A stretch of DNA of 64,000 nt from Stenotrophomonas rhizophila (GTDB taxonomy: Bacteria; Pseudomonadota; Gammaproteobacteria; Xanthomonadales; Xanthomonadaceae): positions 1,164,659 to 1,228,658 of the forward strand of contig NZ_RCDC01000004.1 of assembly GCF_003651185.1 (NCBI RefSeq), written 5' to 3'. The first letter of the stretch is position 1, and each line of letters opens with the position of its first letter. The translations under genes and the position numbers were made by a program. The notes beneath the pieces are model-generated. The model searched no databases. It was not told the origin of the DNA and saw only the letters and a program-made list of their open reading frames with translations. Below are positions 36,443 to 46,524 of the stretch, piece after piece.

Positions 36443-38008
36443 ATGAAGTTCAGTTCCCAGACCCTGCGCACCTTCACCACGCTGCATACGTGGGTCGGCC
36501 TGGTGGCCGGTTTCGCGCTGTTCGTGGCGTTCTACGCCGGTGCGCTGACCCTGTTCCACCACGACCTGCCGCTGTGGCAGACCCCGCATGCGGTGGATAC
36601 CCCGGCCGCGAGCCTGGACGACGCGCAGCGCCTGCTCGAAGGCGTACTTGAGCGCCACCCGGCCGCACGCGCCCACGTGGGCATGACCTTCCCGGGGGCG
36701 GATCATCCGCAGCCGATCGCGTATTGGCAGGATGCCAAGGGCACGTGGCTGTACGCCTGGCTGGACCATTACGACGGCAGCGTGAACCCGCCACAGACCG
36801 GGCTGGCCGAGCTGGTCAACGAGCTGCATTACAGCCTGGGCCTGCCGGTCGCGGGCACCTACCTGATGGGCATCGTCAGCCTGCTGTATGGCGTGGCCCT
36901 GCTCAGTGGCCTGGTCATCCACCTGCCCAGACTGCTGGGCGATCTGTTCGCGCTGCGCCCGGGCCGCAACCTCAAGCAGATGTGGCAGGACGCGCACAAT
37001 GTGATCGGCGTGCTCAGCCTGCCCTTCCACCTGATGTTCGCGGTCACCGGCGCGCTGCTCTGCCTGATCTTCCTGCAGATGGCGGCGCTGAATCCGCTGA
37101 TCTTCGACGGCAAGCTGCTGCAGGCGGTGCCGGCGGCGATGGACACCGCCCCGGTACGCGAGCCCAGCGGCCAGCCCGGCGATGACACCCACCTGCGCAT
37201 GCTGCACGCACGCGCCATCGAGGTAGCGCGCGCGCAGGGCGTGGCCGATTTCGAACCAGCCTTCCTGAAGCTCGCCCATGCCGGCGATGCCAACGCGACG
37301 ATCGAGATCACCGGCGAATCCGGCGGCACCCTGGGGCCGCTCGGCGCGGTCGGCCTGGATGCGGCCACAGGCCGCCTGCTGAGCAGCCAGTTGCCCGGCC
37401 AGCGCGATGCCAACCATGCCACCCTCAGTGCGGCCTACGCGCTGCACTTCGGCGAGTTCGGCAATGGCGTGGTGGTGTGGTTGTACTTCCTGCTCGGCCT
37501 GGGCGGCGCCTTCCTGTTCTACTCGGGCAACCTGCTGTGGATCGAATCGCGGCGCAAGCGGCGCCAGGTGGAACAGGGGCGCGCGCAGATCAACATGGCC
37601 CGGGCCACGGTGGGGGTCTGCATCGGGCTGTGCGTGGCAGTCTCGGCGAGCTTCGTGGGCGCGCAGATCCTGGAGCAGATCGCGCCGCAGGCAGTGGATC
37701 ACGGCATCCGCTGGATCTGTTTCGCCACCTGGGCCGCGTGTGCGCTGTGGGCGGCACTGCGTCGCCCCGACCAGGCCGCCCGCGAGCTGCTGTGGGCGGC
37801 CGCCATCAGCACCGCACTGGTGGCGGTGGCGCACGGCGGTCTGACCGGCTACTGGCCGTGGGCGAGCGCGGCACGTGGCTACTGGCCGCTGTTCTGGGTG
37901 GATGCCGTGGCACTCGCACTGGCGTTCGGGTTTGCCACGCTGGCCCGTGCGAGCCTGCGCCGCGCGCGGCATGGCGACCCGAACAGCGTCTGGAGTGCAC
38001 CGCGCTGA
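36443..38008 (+). CDS. PepSY-associated TM protein, putative ferric-siderophore reductase
   Basis: 521 residues. It begins MKFSSQTLRTFTTLHTWVGL with an N-terminal helix, then periplasmic PepSY-like parts and further helices (TYLMGIVSLLYGVALLSGLV; SLPFHLMFAVTGALLCLIFL; VVVWLYFLLGLGGAFLFYSG; four more at the C-terminus). Conserved histidines (TLHTW, LHYSLG, LPFHL, YALHFGEFGN) could ligate haem. PiuB/FoxB-like members of this group are inner-membrane reductases or release factors for siderophore-bound iron. No receptor gene is adjacent here, which is unusual. Confidence 0.82.
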   Translation: MKFSSQTLRTFTTLHTWVGLVAGFALFVAFYAGALTLFHHDLPLWQTPHAVDTPAASLDDAQRLLEGVLERHPAARAHVGMTFPGADHPQPIAYWQDAKGTWLYAWLDHYDGSVNPPQTGLAELVNELHYSLGLPVAGTYLMGIVSLLYGVALLSGLVIHLPRLLGDLFALRPGRNLKQMWQDAHNVIGVLSLPFHLMFAVTGALLCLIFLQMAALNPLIFDGKLLQAVPAAMDTAPVREPSGQPGDDTHLRMLHARAIEVARAQGVADFEPAFLKLAHAGDANATIEITGESGGTLGPLGAVGLDAATGRLLSSQLPGQRDANHATLSAAYALHFGEFGNGVVVWLYFLLGLGGAFLFYSGNLLWIESRRKRRQVEQGRAQINMARATVGVCIGLCVAVSASFVGAQILEQIAPQAVDHGIRWICFATWAACALWAALRRPDQAARELLWAAAISTALVAVAHGGLTGYWPWASAARGYWPLFWVDAVALALAFGFATLARASLRRARHGDPNSVWSAPR

Positions 38009-38116
38009 TTAGCCTGGAGGCCTGCTGCGGCGGGCTTTCAGAATTCTTCAGGCGCCTTTCCAGCACTTCAGACCGCGTCATGGCGTAGTCGGCCCTCATC
38101 TCGAGGAGCCTTGCCC

Positions 38117-39193
38117 ATGCACCACCACCAACACCGACTTGCCGCCCTGGTCTTCGCCCTGGCGGCCGCCCTGCCACTCACCGCTCCCGCCGCACCCGCG
38201 GCGCTGGACAGCGCCCGGATCACCGCACTGGAATCGGCGATCGCCAGCCAGGACATCAAACAGGTCACCAGCGTGCTGCTGCTGGTGGACGGCCAGGTGG
38301 CGTACGAGGGCTACTTCAACGGCGGCACGGCGGAGACCCTCAATGACGTGCGCTCGGCCAGCAAGAGCGTGACCGCGATGCTGGTCGGCGCGGCCATCGG
38401 CGACGGGTCCCTGCCCGGCGTACAGGCCCGTGTTTACGACTACTTTCCCGCGTTCACCGCTGGCCATCCCGTCGATCCCCGGCTGCGCGCGATGACGGTG
38501 GAAGACCTGCTCACCATGAGCACGCTGTGGGAGTGCGATGACGAGAATGCATTCTCGGCCGGCAACGAAGAGCGCATGTACGTGACCGAGCACTGGCTGG
38601 ACTTCGCGCTGTCGCTGCCGGTCAAAGGCTTCGCACCGTGGATGACGCGACCGGAAGACAGCCCGCACGGCCGCGCGCATGCCTACTGCACGGTCAATTC
38701 CTTCGTGCTCGGCGCGGTACTGGAACAGGCCACGAAGCGACCCTTGGCCGACTACGCCGCGCAGGTGCTGGAGCGCCCGCTGGGCATCACCACGAGCAGA
38801 TGGAACCGCTCACCGGAGGGCATCGGCATGGGCGGCGGTGGGACGCGTTACCGCAGCCGGGACCTGGCACGGTTGGGCGAACTGGTGCTGGCCGAGGGCC
38901 GCTGGCAGGGCAAGCAGCTGATCCCCGCCGGCTATGTGCGGGCGATGCTCAGCGCGCAGGCCACCGCCGGTGATGGCAGCGACTACGGCTATCAGTGGTG
39001 GGGGCTGAAGCTTCCGGTCGATGGGCACGGCAGCACCGTGTGGACGATGTCCGGCAACGGTGGCAACTACGTGTTCGTGATGCCGGAGAAAAAGCTGGTG
39101 GCGGTGATCACCAGCCAGGCCTACAACCGCAGCTACGCCCACCCGCAGTCGCGCCGCATCCTTACCGAGTTCCTGCTGCCCGCGCTGCGCTGA
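38117..39193 (+). CDS. Secreted beta-lactamase-fold serine hydrolase
   Basis: 358 residues from the ATG at 38117 with GAGGAG upstream. The signal peptide is followed by SxxK in RSASKSVTAML (Ser80, Lys83). The second motif region reads HAYCTVNSFVLG; the tyrosine (Tyr190) is present but the usual Asn two residues later is Thr. The third motif is HGS in DGHGSTVW. This is the class C beta-lactamase/esterase fold (PF00144). It is likely a periplasmic peptidase or esterase. Its 3' end overlaps the convergent regulator gene by 32 bases. Confidence 0.85.
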   Translation: MHHHQHRLAALVFALAAALPLTAPAAPAALDSARITALESAIASQDIKQVTSVLLLVDGQVAYEGYFNGGTAETLNDVRSASKSVTAMLVGAAIGDGSLPGVQARVYDYFPAFTAGHPVDPRLRAMTVEDLLTMSTLWECDDENAFSAGNEERMYVTEHWLDFALSLPVKGFAPWMTRPEDSPHGRAHAYCTVNSFVLGAVLEQATKRPLADYAAQVLERPLGITTSRWNRSPEGIGMGGGGTRYRSRDLARLGELVLAEGRWQGKQLIPAGYVRAMLSAQATAGDGSDYGYQWWGLKLPVDGHGSTVWTMSGNGGNYVFVMPEKKLVAVITSQAYNRSYAHPQSRRILTEFLLPALR

Positions 39194-40760
39194 GGCCCTG
39201 GAGGTCTGTTGGCCGCCACGGGGCGGCCAACACCTGGGCACGCTGGGCAGATACGTCCGCCTCGATCGTGTCGAGCAGTCCCTGCCAGCCGGCCGCACCG
39301 TGCAGCGGCGCAAACAAGGGGGTGGCGCGCAACCACGCCGCATCGCGGAAGCCGGCGTTCACCGCGTGATGCAGGGCCGCCAGCGCTGCGGCGGCGTCGC
39401 CCCGCGCCTGCAGCAACAACGCGCGTTCCAGCGCGGTATCCGACCAACCATCGTCCGCCTGGCCCTCCAGCGCATGCAGGCGCGTGGCGACCCACGCCGG
39501 CGTGGCGGCCTCATCGCCATACAGCCCGGCCAGGGTCTGCCCCATCGACTGCTGCGGACGCAGGGCACGGCTACGCTCGAAGGCCTCTGCAGCGCCCTGC
39601 CGGTCCCCCTTCAACAGCAGCAGTTCGCCTTGCAGGCGCAGCAGTTGCGGATGCGGCGTGCCGCGGGCCAGCGCCTGATCGAGCGCCTGCTGCGCCTTGC
39701 CCGGCTCGCCCATCGCCAGCAGGCTGTGCGGCCAGGCGATGTTGGCGAACACATTGTCGGGATAGAGCTGGAAGTTGTGTGCATGGCGGCGCGCGGCGGC
39801 ATCGGTGAAACCGAGCAGCTCCAGTTCGCGCGCGACCTGCACGTCGCGGAAGCGAACCCGCTCGGGCGCGCGCAGCGACAGGTTGTCCTGCAGCGCCTGC
39901 GCAAGGTACCCGCGTTCCTGACGCAGATAGGCCAGCGAGGCGCGGGTGCGCTCATCATCCGGGTCGCGCTGCAGGGCCTGCTGGTAGTCGGCCATGGCCT
40001 GCGGCATCGCGCCGAGGCAATCGTAGGCGTAGCCCCGCGCCGCCCATCCGGCCGCATCGTCCGGCGCCATGCGGACCCCCTGGCCGGCCAGCACCAATGC
40101 CTCCTGCGCGCGCTCGCGGGCGCCATTGAACAGGCAGGCATCCGCAGCCAGCGCCCGCGCGAGCCCGCGCCGCGCCGCCAGTGATTCGGGGTCGATCTGC
40201 AGCGCCTGGCGGTACAACGCCATCGCGCGCTCGTTGTTGCTGGCCTGGCCGATGCCCGCGTAATACGCAGCACGCTGCAGCACCGGATCGGCAGGCGACA
40301 CCGGCGCGGTGCCGGGGCGGATCACGATCAACGCGCCAACCGCTGCGGCCGCTGTCATTCCCGCTGCCATCCAGACCCAGTGTGTACGTCCGTGCCTGCG
40401 TGTCGCGCGGGCACCCTCAGTGGTACCGGTGGCAACGGTGTCGTGCATCACCGGCTGCGGCGGTGTGCACAGCTGGTAGCCACGGCCGCGCACCGAGCGC
40501 ACATACCGTGGCCGTCGGCTGTCATCGCCCAAGGCCTGCCTGAGCAACTTCACCCGCTGGCTGATCGCATCCTCGCCGACCACCGCCGGTGCCCACACCT
40601 GCTCGGCCAGCGTGTCGAAATCGACGACGGCGTCGCCATGCGCCAGCAGACACTCCAACAGCCGCCAACTCAGCCCGTTGACCGGCAACACCTCATCCCC
40701 GCGCCGCACTTGCTGTGCGGTGCGGTCGATGTGCAGATCCAGCAGGCGGACGGTCTCCAT
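39162..40760 (-). CDS. Membrane-anchored winged-helix/TPR transcriptional regulator
   Basis: 532 residues from the ATG at 40760 (another ATG at 40772). The N-terminal OmpR-type winged helix (1-98) contains LLECLLAHGDAVVDFDTLAE and PRYVRSVRGRGYQLCTPP. One transmembrane helix follows (~127-146: VWMAAGMTAAAAVGALIVI). A long periplasmic TPR-type repeat region makes up the rest (e.g. AMALYRQALQIDPESLAARR, AMADYQQALQRDPDDERTRA). It lacks a receiver domain, so it resembles CadC-like one-component transmembrane regulators. Target and signal unknown. Confidence 0.82.
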   Translation of the reverse strand: METVRLLDLHIDRTAQQVRRGDEVLPVNGLSWRLLECLLAHGDAVVDFDTLAEQVWAPAVVGEDAISQRVKLLRQALGDDSRRPRYVRSVRGRGYQLCTPPQPVMHDTVATGTTEGARATRRHGRTHWVWMAAGMTAAAAVGALIVIRPGTAPVSPADPVLQRAAYYAGIGQASNNERAMALYRQALQIDPESLAARRGLARALAADACLFNGARERAQEALVLAGQGVRMAPDDAAGWAARGYAYDCLGAMPQAMADYQQALQRDPDDERTRASLAYLRQERGYLAQALQDNLSLRAPERVRFRDVQVARELELLGFTDAAARRHAHNFQLYPDNVFANIAWPHSLLAMGEPGKAQQALDQALARGTPHPQLLRLQGELLLLKGDRQGAAEAFERSRALRPQQSMGQTLAGLYGDEAATPAWVATRLHALEGQADDGWSDTALERALLLQARGDAAAALAALHHAVNAGFRDAAWLRATPLFAPLHGAAGWQGLLDTIEADVSAQRAQVLAAPWRPTDLQGLSAARAAGTR

Positions 40761-40812
40761 GCCGGCAAGCATAGGGCACGTGCCTGCGTCGCGGTGCCCC
40801 TTCCCGCGGGGC

Positions 40813-41997
40813 TTACTTCGCAGGGCCCTGGAACGGCGCCACCATCGCCTTGAGCAGGCTGCCCTGCGCATCGTCGCCGGTCAGCTCCCACATGAAGACA
40901 CCGCGCAGGCCGCTGTCCTTGGCGAACTTCGCGCGCAGGCCGATCGAGGTGGGATCCTCGAAGCTGACGAAGACCTTCTCGGTGGCGTTGTACAACCACG
41001 GGCTCTGCGCAACCCGGTGCCAGTGCCGCTGCCAGCCGGGTTGGCCGAGCATGCTGGCCTGGATCTGCCGCCAGTCGCCGGCCGGATGCGGCACGCTGTA
41101 GGGCTGGTAGAGGCCATGATTGGCGTCGCCTTCAAGCTTGAAGCCGCGGCCGTAGAACGGCATCCCCAGCACCAGCTTCTCCTTCGGCACGCCCTGCTGC
41201 TCGTAGTAGGCCACCGCGCCGGCCACGCTGTTCCAGCGCTTCAGCCCGGGTGCCAGCGGATCTTCGGGCACCTCGTGCAGCGGCGCGTTGAAGGTGGACA
41301 CCGCTGAAAAGCCGGTGCCCATGTCGTAGCTCATCAGGTTGATGAAATCGAGCGTGCGGCCGAGCGCCTTGAGCTCATAGCTCCGTGCCGGATCATACGG
41401 CCCATCGGTCTGCACGCGGCCGGCCGGCAGTGCGGCGGTGACCAGCCGGTGCTGGCCGTCGGCCTTGTCCAGCGCATCCAGCTGGCGGCGGAACTCGCGC
41501 ACCAGCAGGGTCATGTTGCGGCGATCCTCCGGGCGGTCGGTGATCTCGGCCGGGCCGCCATACACGGGGAACTCCCAGTCGATGTCCACGCCGTCAAAGC
41601 TGCCGCGATGACGCTCGAAGAACATCGCCACGCAGGAAGACACGAAGCGCTGGCGGCTTTGGGCGGTCAGTGCTGCATCGGAGAAGCCCCCGGCGTTCCA
41701 GCCGCCGATCGAGATCAACGTGTGCAGCTTGGGATGCGCGCGCTTGAGCGTGGCCAGCGCCTTGAAGTGCGCATCCGCCTCCGGCGCGACCACGCATTGC
41801 CCTTGATCGATGGTGGCGAACGCGTAGAACAGATGGGTCAGCGTATCGGCCGGAGTGTTCTCCACCGGATAGCGCTCGGCGGAGCCGCCGGGGTAATACG
41901 CACCGATCACCTTGGGCAACGGCTCGGCGGCGGAAGCGGCCTGCGGCATGACGCTGGCGATCAGGACGGCGAGGACAGCGACAGTAGAACGGAACAT
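40813..41997 (-). CDS. Secreted glycoside hydrolase family 18 (chitinase-like)
   Basis: 394 residues; signal peptide 1-23 (ASAA|EP). The catalytic DxxDxDxE motif is FDGVDIDWEF with Glu142 as acid/base. Other GH18 hallmarks are LISIGGWNAGGF, NLMSYDMGTG, VLGMPFYGRGF and GVFMWELTGDD. It hydrolyses chitin or related GlcNAc polymers outside the cytoplasm. No carbohydrate-binding module is present, so it is a minimal single-domain enzyme. It lies 52 bases upstream of the TPR regulator on the same strand. Confidence 0.92.
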   Translation of the reverse strand: MFRSTVAVLAVLIASVMPQAASAAEPLPKVIGAYYPGGSAERYPVENTPADTLTHLFYAFATIDQGQCVVAPEADAHFKALATLKRAHPKLHTLISIGGWNAGGFSDAALTAQSRQRFVSSCVAMFFERHRGSFDGVDIDWEFPVYGGPAEITDRPEDRRNMTLLVREFRRQLDALDKADGQHRLVTAALPAGRVQTDGPYDPARSYELKALGRTLDFINLMSYDMGTGFSAVSTFNAPLHEVPEDPLAPGLKRWNSVAGAVAYYEQQGVPKEKLVLGMPFYGRGFKLEGDANHGLYQPYSVPHPAGDWRQIQASMLGQPGWQRHWHRVAQSPWLYNATEKVFVSFEDPTSIGLRAKFAKDSGLRGVFMWELTGDDAQGSLLKAMVAPFQGPAK

Positions 41998-42244
41998 GGG
42001 ATCTCCCGGATCGAAGGCGAGGCCACGTTAGCAGCGCGATGTGGTGTGTGGGCGCTTTACGCGGTGATGTCCTGCGAATCCGTCCGGCGGACACGCACGG
42101 CTGACCCGCGCGGGCCTGGCGACGGTCTGCAGGCCGCGCAGCGCGAGCGGGTAAGCGCCACAGACATGTCACCCGAGGGCGTCGACTGCGGCGCATGAAC
42201 ACGCAATCTGTCCCGCACGCCCCGCTGCGCAGAACGCGGGCACA

Positions 42245-42272
42245 AAAAAAGCGGGCCGAAGCCCGCTTTTTT
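42245..42272. terminator. Strong bidirectional terminator downstream of pnp
   Basis: AAAAAAGCGGGC and GCCCGCTTTTTT form a 12-bp stem with a CGAA loop, with T-runs on both strands. It ends the pnp transcript (minus strand). The rest of 41998-42333 contains only the REP-like palindrome described next. Confidence 0.92.
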
Positions 42273-42281
42273 CTTGTCTGC

Positions 42282-42312
42282 GTAGGCGTGAGGACCGACG
42301 GTCCTCACCTAC
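42282..42312. repeat. REP-like palindrome flanked by GTAG on both sides
   Basis: GTGAGGACC (42288-42296) and GGTCCTCAC (42300-42308) enclose GAC; GTAGG on the left mirrors CCTAC on the right. It begins 22 bases downstream of the pnp stop on the minus strand. Confidence 0.6.
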
Positions 42313-42333
42313 CGCGAGATCGGCGTGGGCCGA

Positions 42334-44445
42334 TTACTCGGCGGCCGGGGCGCCCTCGCCTTCTTCGACGGCCTTCATCGACAGGCGGATACGGCCCTGC
42401 TTGTCGACTTCCAGCACCTTGACCTTGACCACATCGCCTTCCTTCAGCACATCGCCGACCTTCTCGACGCGGTCGCTGGAGATCTGCGACACGTGGACCA
42501 GACCGTCCTTGCCCGGCAGGATCGTGACGAACGCACCGAAGTCCATGATCTTGGCGACCTTGCCTTCGTAGATGCGGCCCGGCTCGACGTCCGAGGTGAT
42601 CTGCTCGATGCGGGCCTTGGCAGCCTGCGCAGCGATGGCATTGACCGATGCGATGACGATGGTGCCGTCATCCTGGATGTCGATCTGGGTGCCGGTTTCC
42701 TTGGTGATGGCCTGGATGGTGGAACCACCCTTGCCGATCACTTCGCGGATCTTGTCCGGGTGGATCTTGATGGTCAGCAGGCGCGGCGCGTAGTCCGACA
42801 GCTCTTCGCGCGGGGCGGTCAGGCCGTGGGCCATTTCACCCAGGATGTGCAGACGGCCAGCCTTGGCCTGCTGCAGTGCCTGCTTCATGATCTCTTCGGT
42901 GATGCCTTCGATCTTGATGTCCATCTGCAGGGCGGAGATGCCCTCAGCGGTACCGGCGACCTTGAAGTCCATGTCGCCCAGGTGATCTTCATCACCCAGG
43001 ATGTCGGACAGGACGACGAAGCGCTCGCCTTCCTTGACCAGACCCATGGCGATACCGGCCACCGGCGACTTCACCGGCACGCCGGCGTCCATCAGGGCCA
43101 GCGAGGAACCGCATACCGAGGCCATCGACGAGGAGCCGTTGGATTCAGTGATTTCCGAGACCACGCGGATGGTGTACGGGAAGGCTTCCAGCGACGGCAT
43201 CACTGCCAGCACGCCGCGCTTGGCGAGACGGCCGTGGCCGATTTCGCGACGCTTCGGGCCCATCATGCGGCCGGTCTCGCCCACCGAGTAGGGGGGGAAG
43301 TTGTAATGGAAGAGGAAGTTTTCCTTGTACTCACCGGCGACGGCATCGATGACCTGGCCATCACGGGCGGTGCCCAGGGTGATGGTCACGATGGCCTGCG
43401 TTTCACCGCGGGTGAACAGCGAGGAGCCGTGGGTACGCGGCAGGATGCCGGTCTTGACCGAGATCGGGCGGACGGTGTCCAGCGCACGGCCGTCGATGCG
43501 GACCTTGGTGTCGAGCACCGAGTTGCGCATGGTGCTGTATTCCAGCTCGCCGAATTCCTTCGACAGCTCGGCCGGGTTCCAGCCTTCGGCGGCCACACGG
43601 CCAGCCAGCGACTCGACCACGTCCTTCTTGATCGCCGAGATGGCGTCACGGCGCTGCAGCTTGTCGCGCACCTGGAAGGCTTCGCCCAGGCGCGGGCCGA
43701 TGGCTTCCTGCAGGGCGCTGATCAGCACGTCGTTCTTGGCCGGGGCTTCCCAGGTCGACGGCTTGGTGCCGGCTTCCACGGTCAGCTCGTTGATCGCGTT
43801 GATGACCTTCTGCATTTCGCGGTGACCGAAGGTCACAGCGCCCAGCATCACGTCTTCGGACAGCAGCGCGGCTTCGGATTCCACCATCAGCACGGCGTTG
43901 GCGGTACCGGCGACAACCAGCTCCAGCTCCGAATCCTTCAGTTCGGTCACGGTCGGGTTGAGGATGTACTCACCGTTCTTGTAACCCACCTTGGCGGCGG
44001 CGATCGGACCCTTGAACGGGGTGCCGGCCAGCGACAGCGCAGCCGAGGCGCCGATCAGGGCAGCGATGTCGCCATCGATGTCCGGGTTCAGCGACATCAC
44101 CGTGGCGATGATCTGAACTTCGTTCTTGTAGTCTTCCGGGAACAGCGGACGGATCGGGCGATCGATCAGGCGCGAAATCAGCGTCTCTTTTTCGGTCGCG
44201 CGGCCTTCGCGCTTGAAGAAACCGCCCGGGATACGGCCACCTGCGTAGAACTTCTCCTGATAGTCGCAGGTCAGGGGGAAGAAGTCCTGGCCCTCACGCG
44301 CGCTCTTGGCGGCAACGGCGGAGACCAGCAGCACGGTGTCGTCGAACTTGACGATGACGGCACCGCCGGCCTGACGGGCGATTTCGCCGGTTTCAAGCGT
44401 GACGGTGTGCTTGCCGTACTGGAAGGTTTTGGTGATTTTTGCCAC
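42334..44445 (-). CDS. pnp: Polynucleotide phosphorylase
   Basis: 703 residues, starting with GTG at 44445 (AAGGAA six bases upstream), [20 protein letters not shown]. Two RNase PH domains, a helical linker, then KH ([20 protein letters not shown]) and S1 ([20 protein letters not shown]) domains. It degrades RNA phosphorolytically in the 3'-5' direction, usually within the degradosome. It follows rpsO, separated by a terminator hairpin, as in E. coli where that leader is an RNase III/PNPase autoregulation site. Confidence 0.97.
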   Translation of the reverse strand: MAKITKTFQYGKHTVTLETGEIARQAGGAVIVKFDDTVLLVSAVAAKSAREGQDFFPLTCDYQEKFYAGGRIPGGFFKREGRATEKETLISRLIDRPIRPLFPEDYKNEVQIIATVMSLNPDIDGDIAALIGASAALSLAGTPFKGPIAAAKVGYKNGEYILNPTVTELKDSELELVVAGTANAVLMVESEAALLSEDVMLGAVTFGHREMQKVINAINELTVEAGTKPSTWEAPAKNDVLISALQEAIGPRLGEAFQVRDKLQRRDAISAIKKDVVESLAGRVAAEGWNPAELSKEFGELEYSTMRNSVLDTKVRIDGRALDTVRPISVKTGILPRTHGSSLFTRGETQAIVTITLGTARDGQVIDAVAGEYKENFLFHYNFPPYSVGETGRMMGPKRREIGHGRLAKRGVLAVMPSLEAFPYTIRVVSEITESNGSSSMASVCGSSLALMDAGVPVKSPVAGIAMGLVKEGERFVVLSDILGDEDHLGDMDFKVAGTAEGISALQMDIKIEGITEEIMKQALQQAKAGRLHILGEMAHGLTAPREELSDYAPRLLTIKIHPDKIREVIGKGGSTIQAITKETGTQIDIQDDGTIVIASVNAIAAQAAKARIEQITSDVEPGRIYEGKVAKIMDFGAFVTILPGKDGLVHVSQISSDRVEKVGDVLKEGDVVKVKVLEVDKQGRIRLSMKAVEEGEGAPAAE

Positions 44446-44546
44446 GGGGGTTTCCTTGGATGATGCTTTCTTCAATGGACCGCGGGCGACCCTTGCCGCC
44501 GACGGGTGACCGGTTGTCCGGCCCATACGTTTGATGCGGTACTGCC

Positions 44547-44580
44547 AAAACAAAACCGCGGCGCATTCCTGCGCCGCGGT
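44547..44580 (-). terminator. Terminator hairpin between rpsO and pnp
   Basis: ACCGCGGCGCA (44555-44565) and TGCGCCGCGGT (44570-44580) form a perfect 11-bp stem; on the minus strand TTTTGTTTT follows. Some read-through into pnp is expected. Confidence 0.75.
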
Positions 44581-44592
44581 GGGGGTTCGTGC

Positions 44593-44853
44593 TTAGCGAC
44601 GCAGGCCGAGCTTTTCGATCAGGGCCTTGTAACGCGGAGCGTCTTTCTTCTTCAGGTAGTCCAGCAGGCTGCGGCGGCGGTTGACCATCTGCAGCAGACC
44701 ACGACGGCTGTGGTGATCCTTCTTGTGGGTCTTGAAGTGGCCGGTCAGCAGTTCGATGCGGGCGGTCAGCAGAGCGACCTGGACTTCCGGGGAGCCGGTG
44801 TCAGCCGCGCTGCGCTTGTTGTCTTCAATGACTTTCTGGGTGTCGATCGACAT
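44593..44853 (-). CDS. rpsO: 30S ribosomal protein S15
   Basis: 86 residues: [20 protein letters not shown] through [20 protein letters not shown] and [12 protein letters not shown]. It binds the 16S rRNA central domain. Several GC-rich hairpins (about 44934-44987) lie in the 172-base leader before it. Confidence 0.98.
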   Translation of the reverse strand: MSIDTQKVIEDNKRSAADTGSPEVQVALLTARIELLTGHFKTHKKDHHSRRGLLQMVNRRRSLLDYLKKKDAPRYKALIEKLGLRR

Positions 44854-45025
44854 ATCTGTTTTCTCTTGGATGCGTGGCCCGCAGAAACGTCCCATTGACG
44901 TACCGCGCGACTCGCCGTTAACGAAAGGATGAACCCGCAGAACGCGGGAAGCCTGAAAAGGCCGCGGAATTGTAACGTCCGCGGGCGTCAGGAACAAGGA
45001 CCGGGGTGGTGCCCGGGCGGCTCGC

Positions 45026-45937
45026 TCAGAGGTTGAACAGGCGCTGCGGGGCCAGCAGACCGGTCTCGTCGACCTGGCCCAAGCCCTGGATTGCCTCCGC
45101 CGGGCCGAAGACCACCACCCCACCCTGCGGCCAGCTGGCGTCCCGGATCCGCTGCCCGACGCGGAAGCGACGGGTCTGCTCGTCGTCCAGCGTGACCCGG
45201 GGGTAATGGGCCAGCCCCGCGTCCAGCGGCAGCAGCAGGGCCTCCATGCCGGCTTCATCGCCCTGCTCGGCCAAGGCGCGCAGGGTGTCCAGGGTGACCA
45301 TCGGTGCCTCACGGAAGGGATCCACCCAGAGCCGGCGCAGGCCGGCGATATGGGCGCCGCAGCCCAGCGTCTCGCCAAGATCGCGGGCCAGGCTGCGGAT
45401 GTAGGTGCCTGAACCGCAGGTCACCCGCAGCGACAGCCGGGTCGGCTGCTGCGTCAGCACCTCCAGAACGTGGACCTCCACATCGCGCTCCGGCGCTTCG
45501 ATCGCCTCGCCACGGCGGGCCTTCAGGTACAGCGGCTCACCCCCCTGCTTGAGCGCGGAGTAGATCGGGGCGCGCTGGCGGATGCGACCGCGCAGCGGTG
45601 CCAGCGCCGCCTCCAGTTCGGCCGCACTGATGGCCGGGACCGGGCGCTCGCGCAGCACGGTGCCATCGGAATCGTCGGTATCGGTGGTCTGGCCCAGCAC
45701 CACCTCGGCGTCATAGGCCTTGGCCGAGCCGAGCAGCAGGCCCGCGATCTTGGTCGCTTCACCGAAGCACAGTGGCAGCAGACCGGTGGCCAGCGGATCC
45801 AGGCTCCCGGTGTGGCCGCCCTTCTCGGCGCGGTACAGGCGGCGGGCCACCTGCAGGGCCGCGTTGGAGCTCATGCCGGTCGGCTTGTCGAGCAGCAGGA
45901 TGCCATCCAGGCGGCGGAATGAAATTCGGGGTGCCAT
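45026..45937 (-). CDS. truB: tRNA pseudouridine-55 synthase
   Basis: 303 residues. Motif [21 protein letters not shown] and the catalytic Asp47 in [18 protein letters not shown] are intact; [20 protein letters not shown] is the family TYIR motif. It modifies U55 in the T-loop of tRNAs. It lies 118 bases downstream of rbfA. Confidence 0.97.
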   Translation of the reverse strand: MAPRISFRRLDGILLLDKPTGMSSNAALQVARRLYRAEKGGHTGSLDPLATGLLPLCFGEATKIAGLLLGSAKAYDAEVVLGQTTDTDDSDGTVLRERPVPAISAAELEAALAPLRGRIRQRAPIYSALKQGGEPLYLKARRGEAIEAPERDVEVHVLEVLTQQPTRLSLRVTCGSGTYIRSLARDLGETLGCGAHIAGLRRLWVDPFREAPMVTLDTLRALAEQGDEAGMEALLLPLDAGLAHYPRVTLDDEQTRRFRVGQRIRDASWPQGGVVVFGPAEAIQGLGQVDETGLLAPQRLFNL

Positions 45938-46028
45938 GCATTCAATTCAAAACGGCGCCGTGTGGCGCTGCCGGTCAATCCGGCCTCCGGCGGAGCGGTC
46001 GCACTGCGACAGGCCCCGCCCCATAAGA

Positions 46029-46050
46029 CAACAGCCCTTTCGGGCTGTTG
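46029..46050 (-). other. Hairpin between rbfA and truB
   Basis: CAACAGCCC and GGGCTGTTG form a perfect 9-bp stem with a GAAA tetraloop on the minus strand. The following TCTTATG is a poor T-run, so it is more likely a stabilising or processing structure than a full terminator. Confidence 0.6.
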
Positions 46051-46055
46051 GTCCA

Positions 46056-46487
46056 TCAGGCTTTCTTTTCGCCTTCGTCGGCGTCTTCGCCTTCGTCGTC
46101 TTCGCCGCCGTCATCACCCTGCCGGCTCTTCTCTGCCGCCAACGTATCGGGCAGATCGCGCAGGATGTTGTCGATGCGCTCGCCGCGATCCACCGAATCA
46201 TCGTAGTGGAAGTGCAGCTCGGGCACGTGGCGCAGCTTCATCGCCCGCGCCAGCTCCATCCGCAGCTCCCAGGCCAATTCCTTCAGGCCTTTCATGGCCT
46301 CCACCGAACGTTCGGGCATCAGCGCGGTGACGAAGATCTTGGCATGCGCCATGTCACGGGTGATTTCCACGTCGGAGACGCTCACCGAAGGCAGGCCGTG
46401 TACACGCACGGCGTTGTGCACGAGCGTCCCCAGTTCGCGGCGGATCTGGGCGGAAACACGGTCGGTTCGATGGAAGGTCTTTGGCAC
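46056..46487 (-). CDS. rbfA: Ribosome-binding factor A
   Basis: 143 residues. The KH-like core reads MPKTFHRTDRVSAQIRRELG and VSVSDVEITRDMAHAKIFVT, with VPELHFHYDDSVDRGERIDN near the end. The C-terminus has an acidic tail (DDEGEDADEGEKKA). It assists 30S maturation in the cold. It follows infB across an intrinsic terminator. Confidence 0.96.
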   Translation of the reverse strand: MPKTFHRTDRVSAQIRRELGTLVHNAVRVHGLPSVSVSDVEITRDMAHAKIFVTALMPERSVEAMKGLKELAWELRMELARAMKLRHVPELHFHYDDSVDRGERIDNILRDLPDTLAAEKSRQGDDGGEDDEGEDADEGEKKA

Positions 46488-46524
46488 GGTAGGCGGACTC
46501 GTCTTGAAGGGTGATGCGTAAGCG

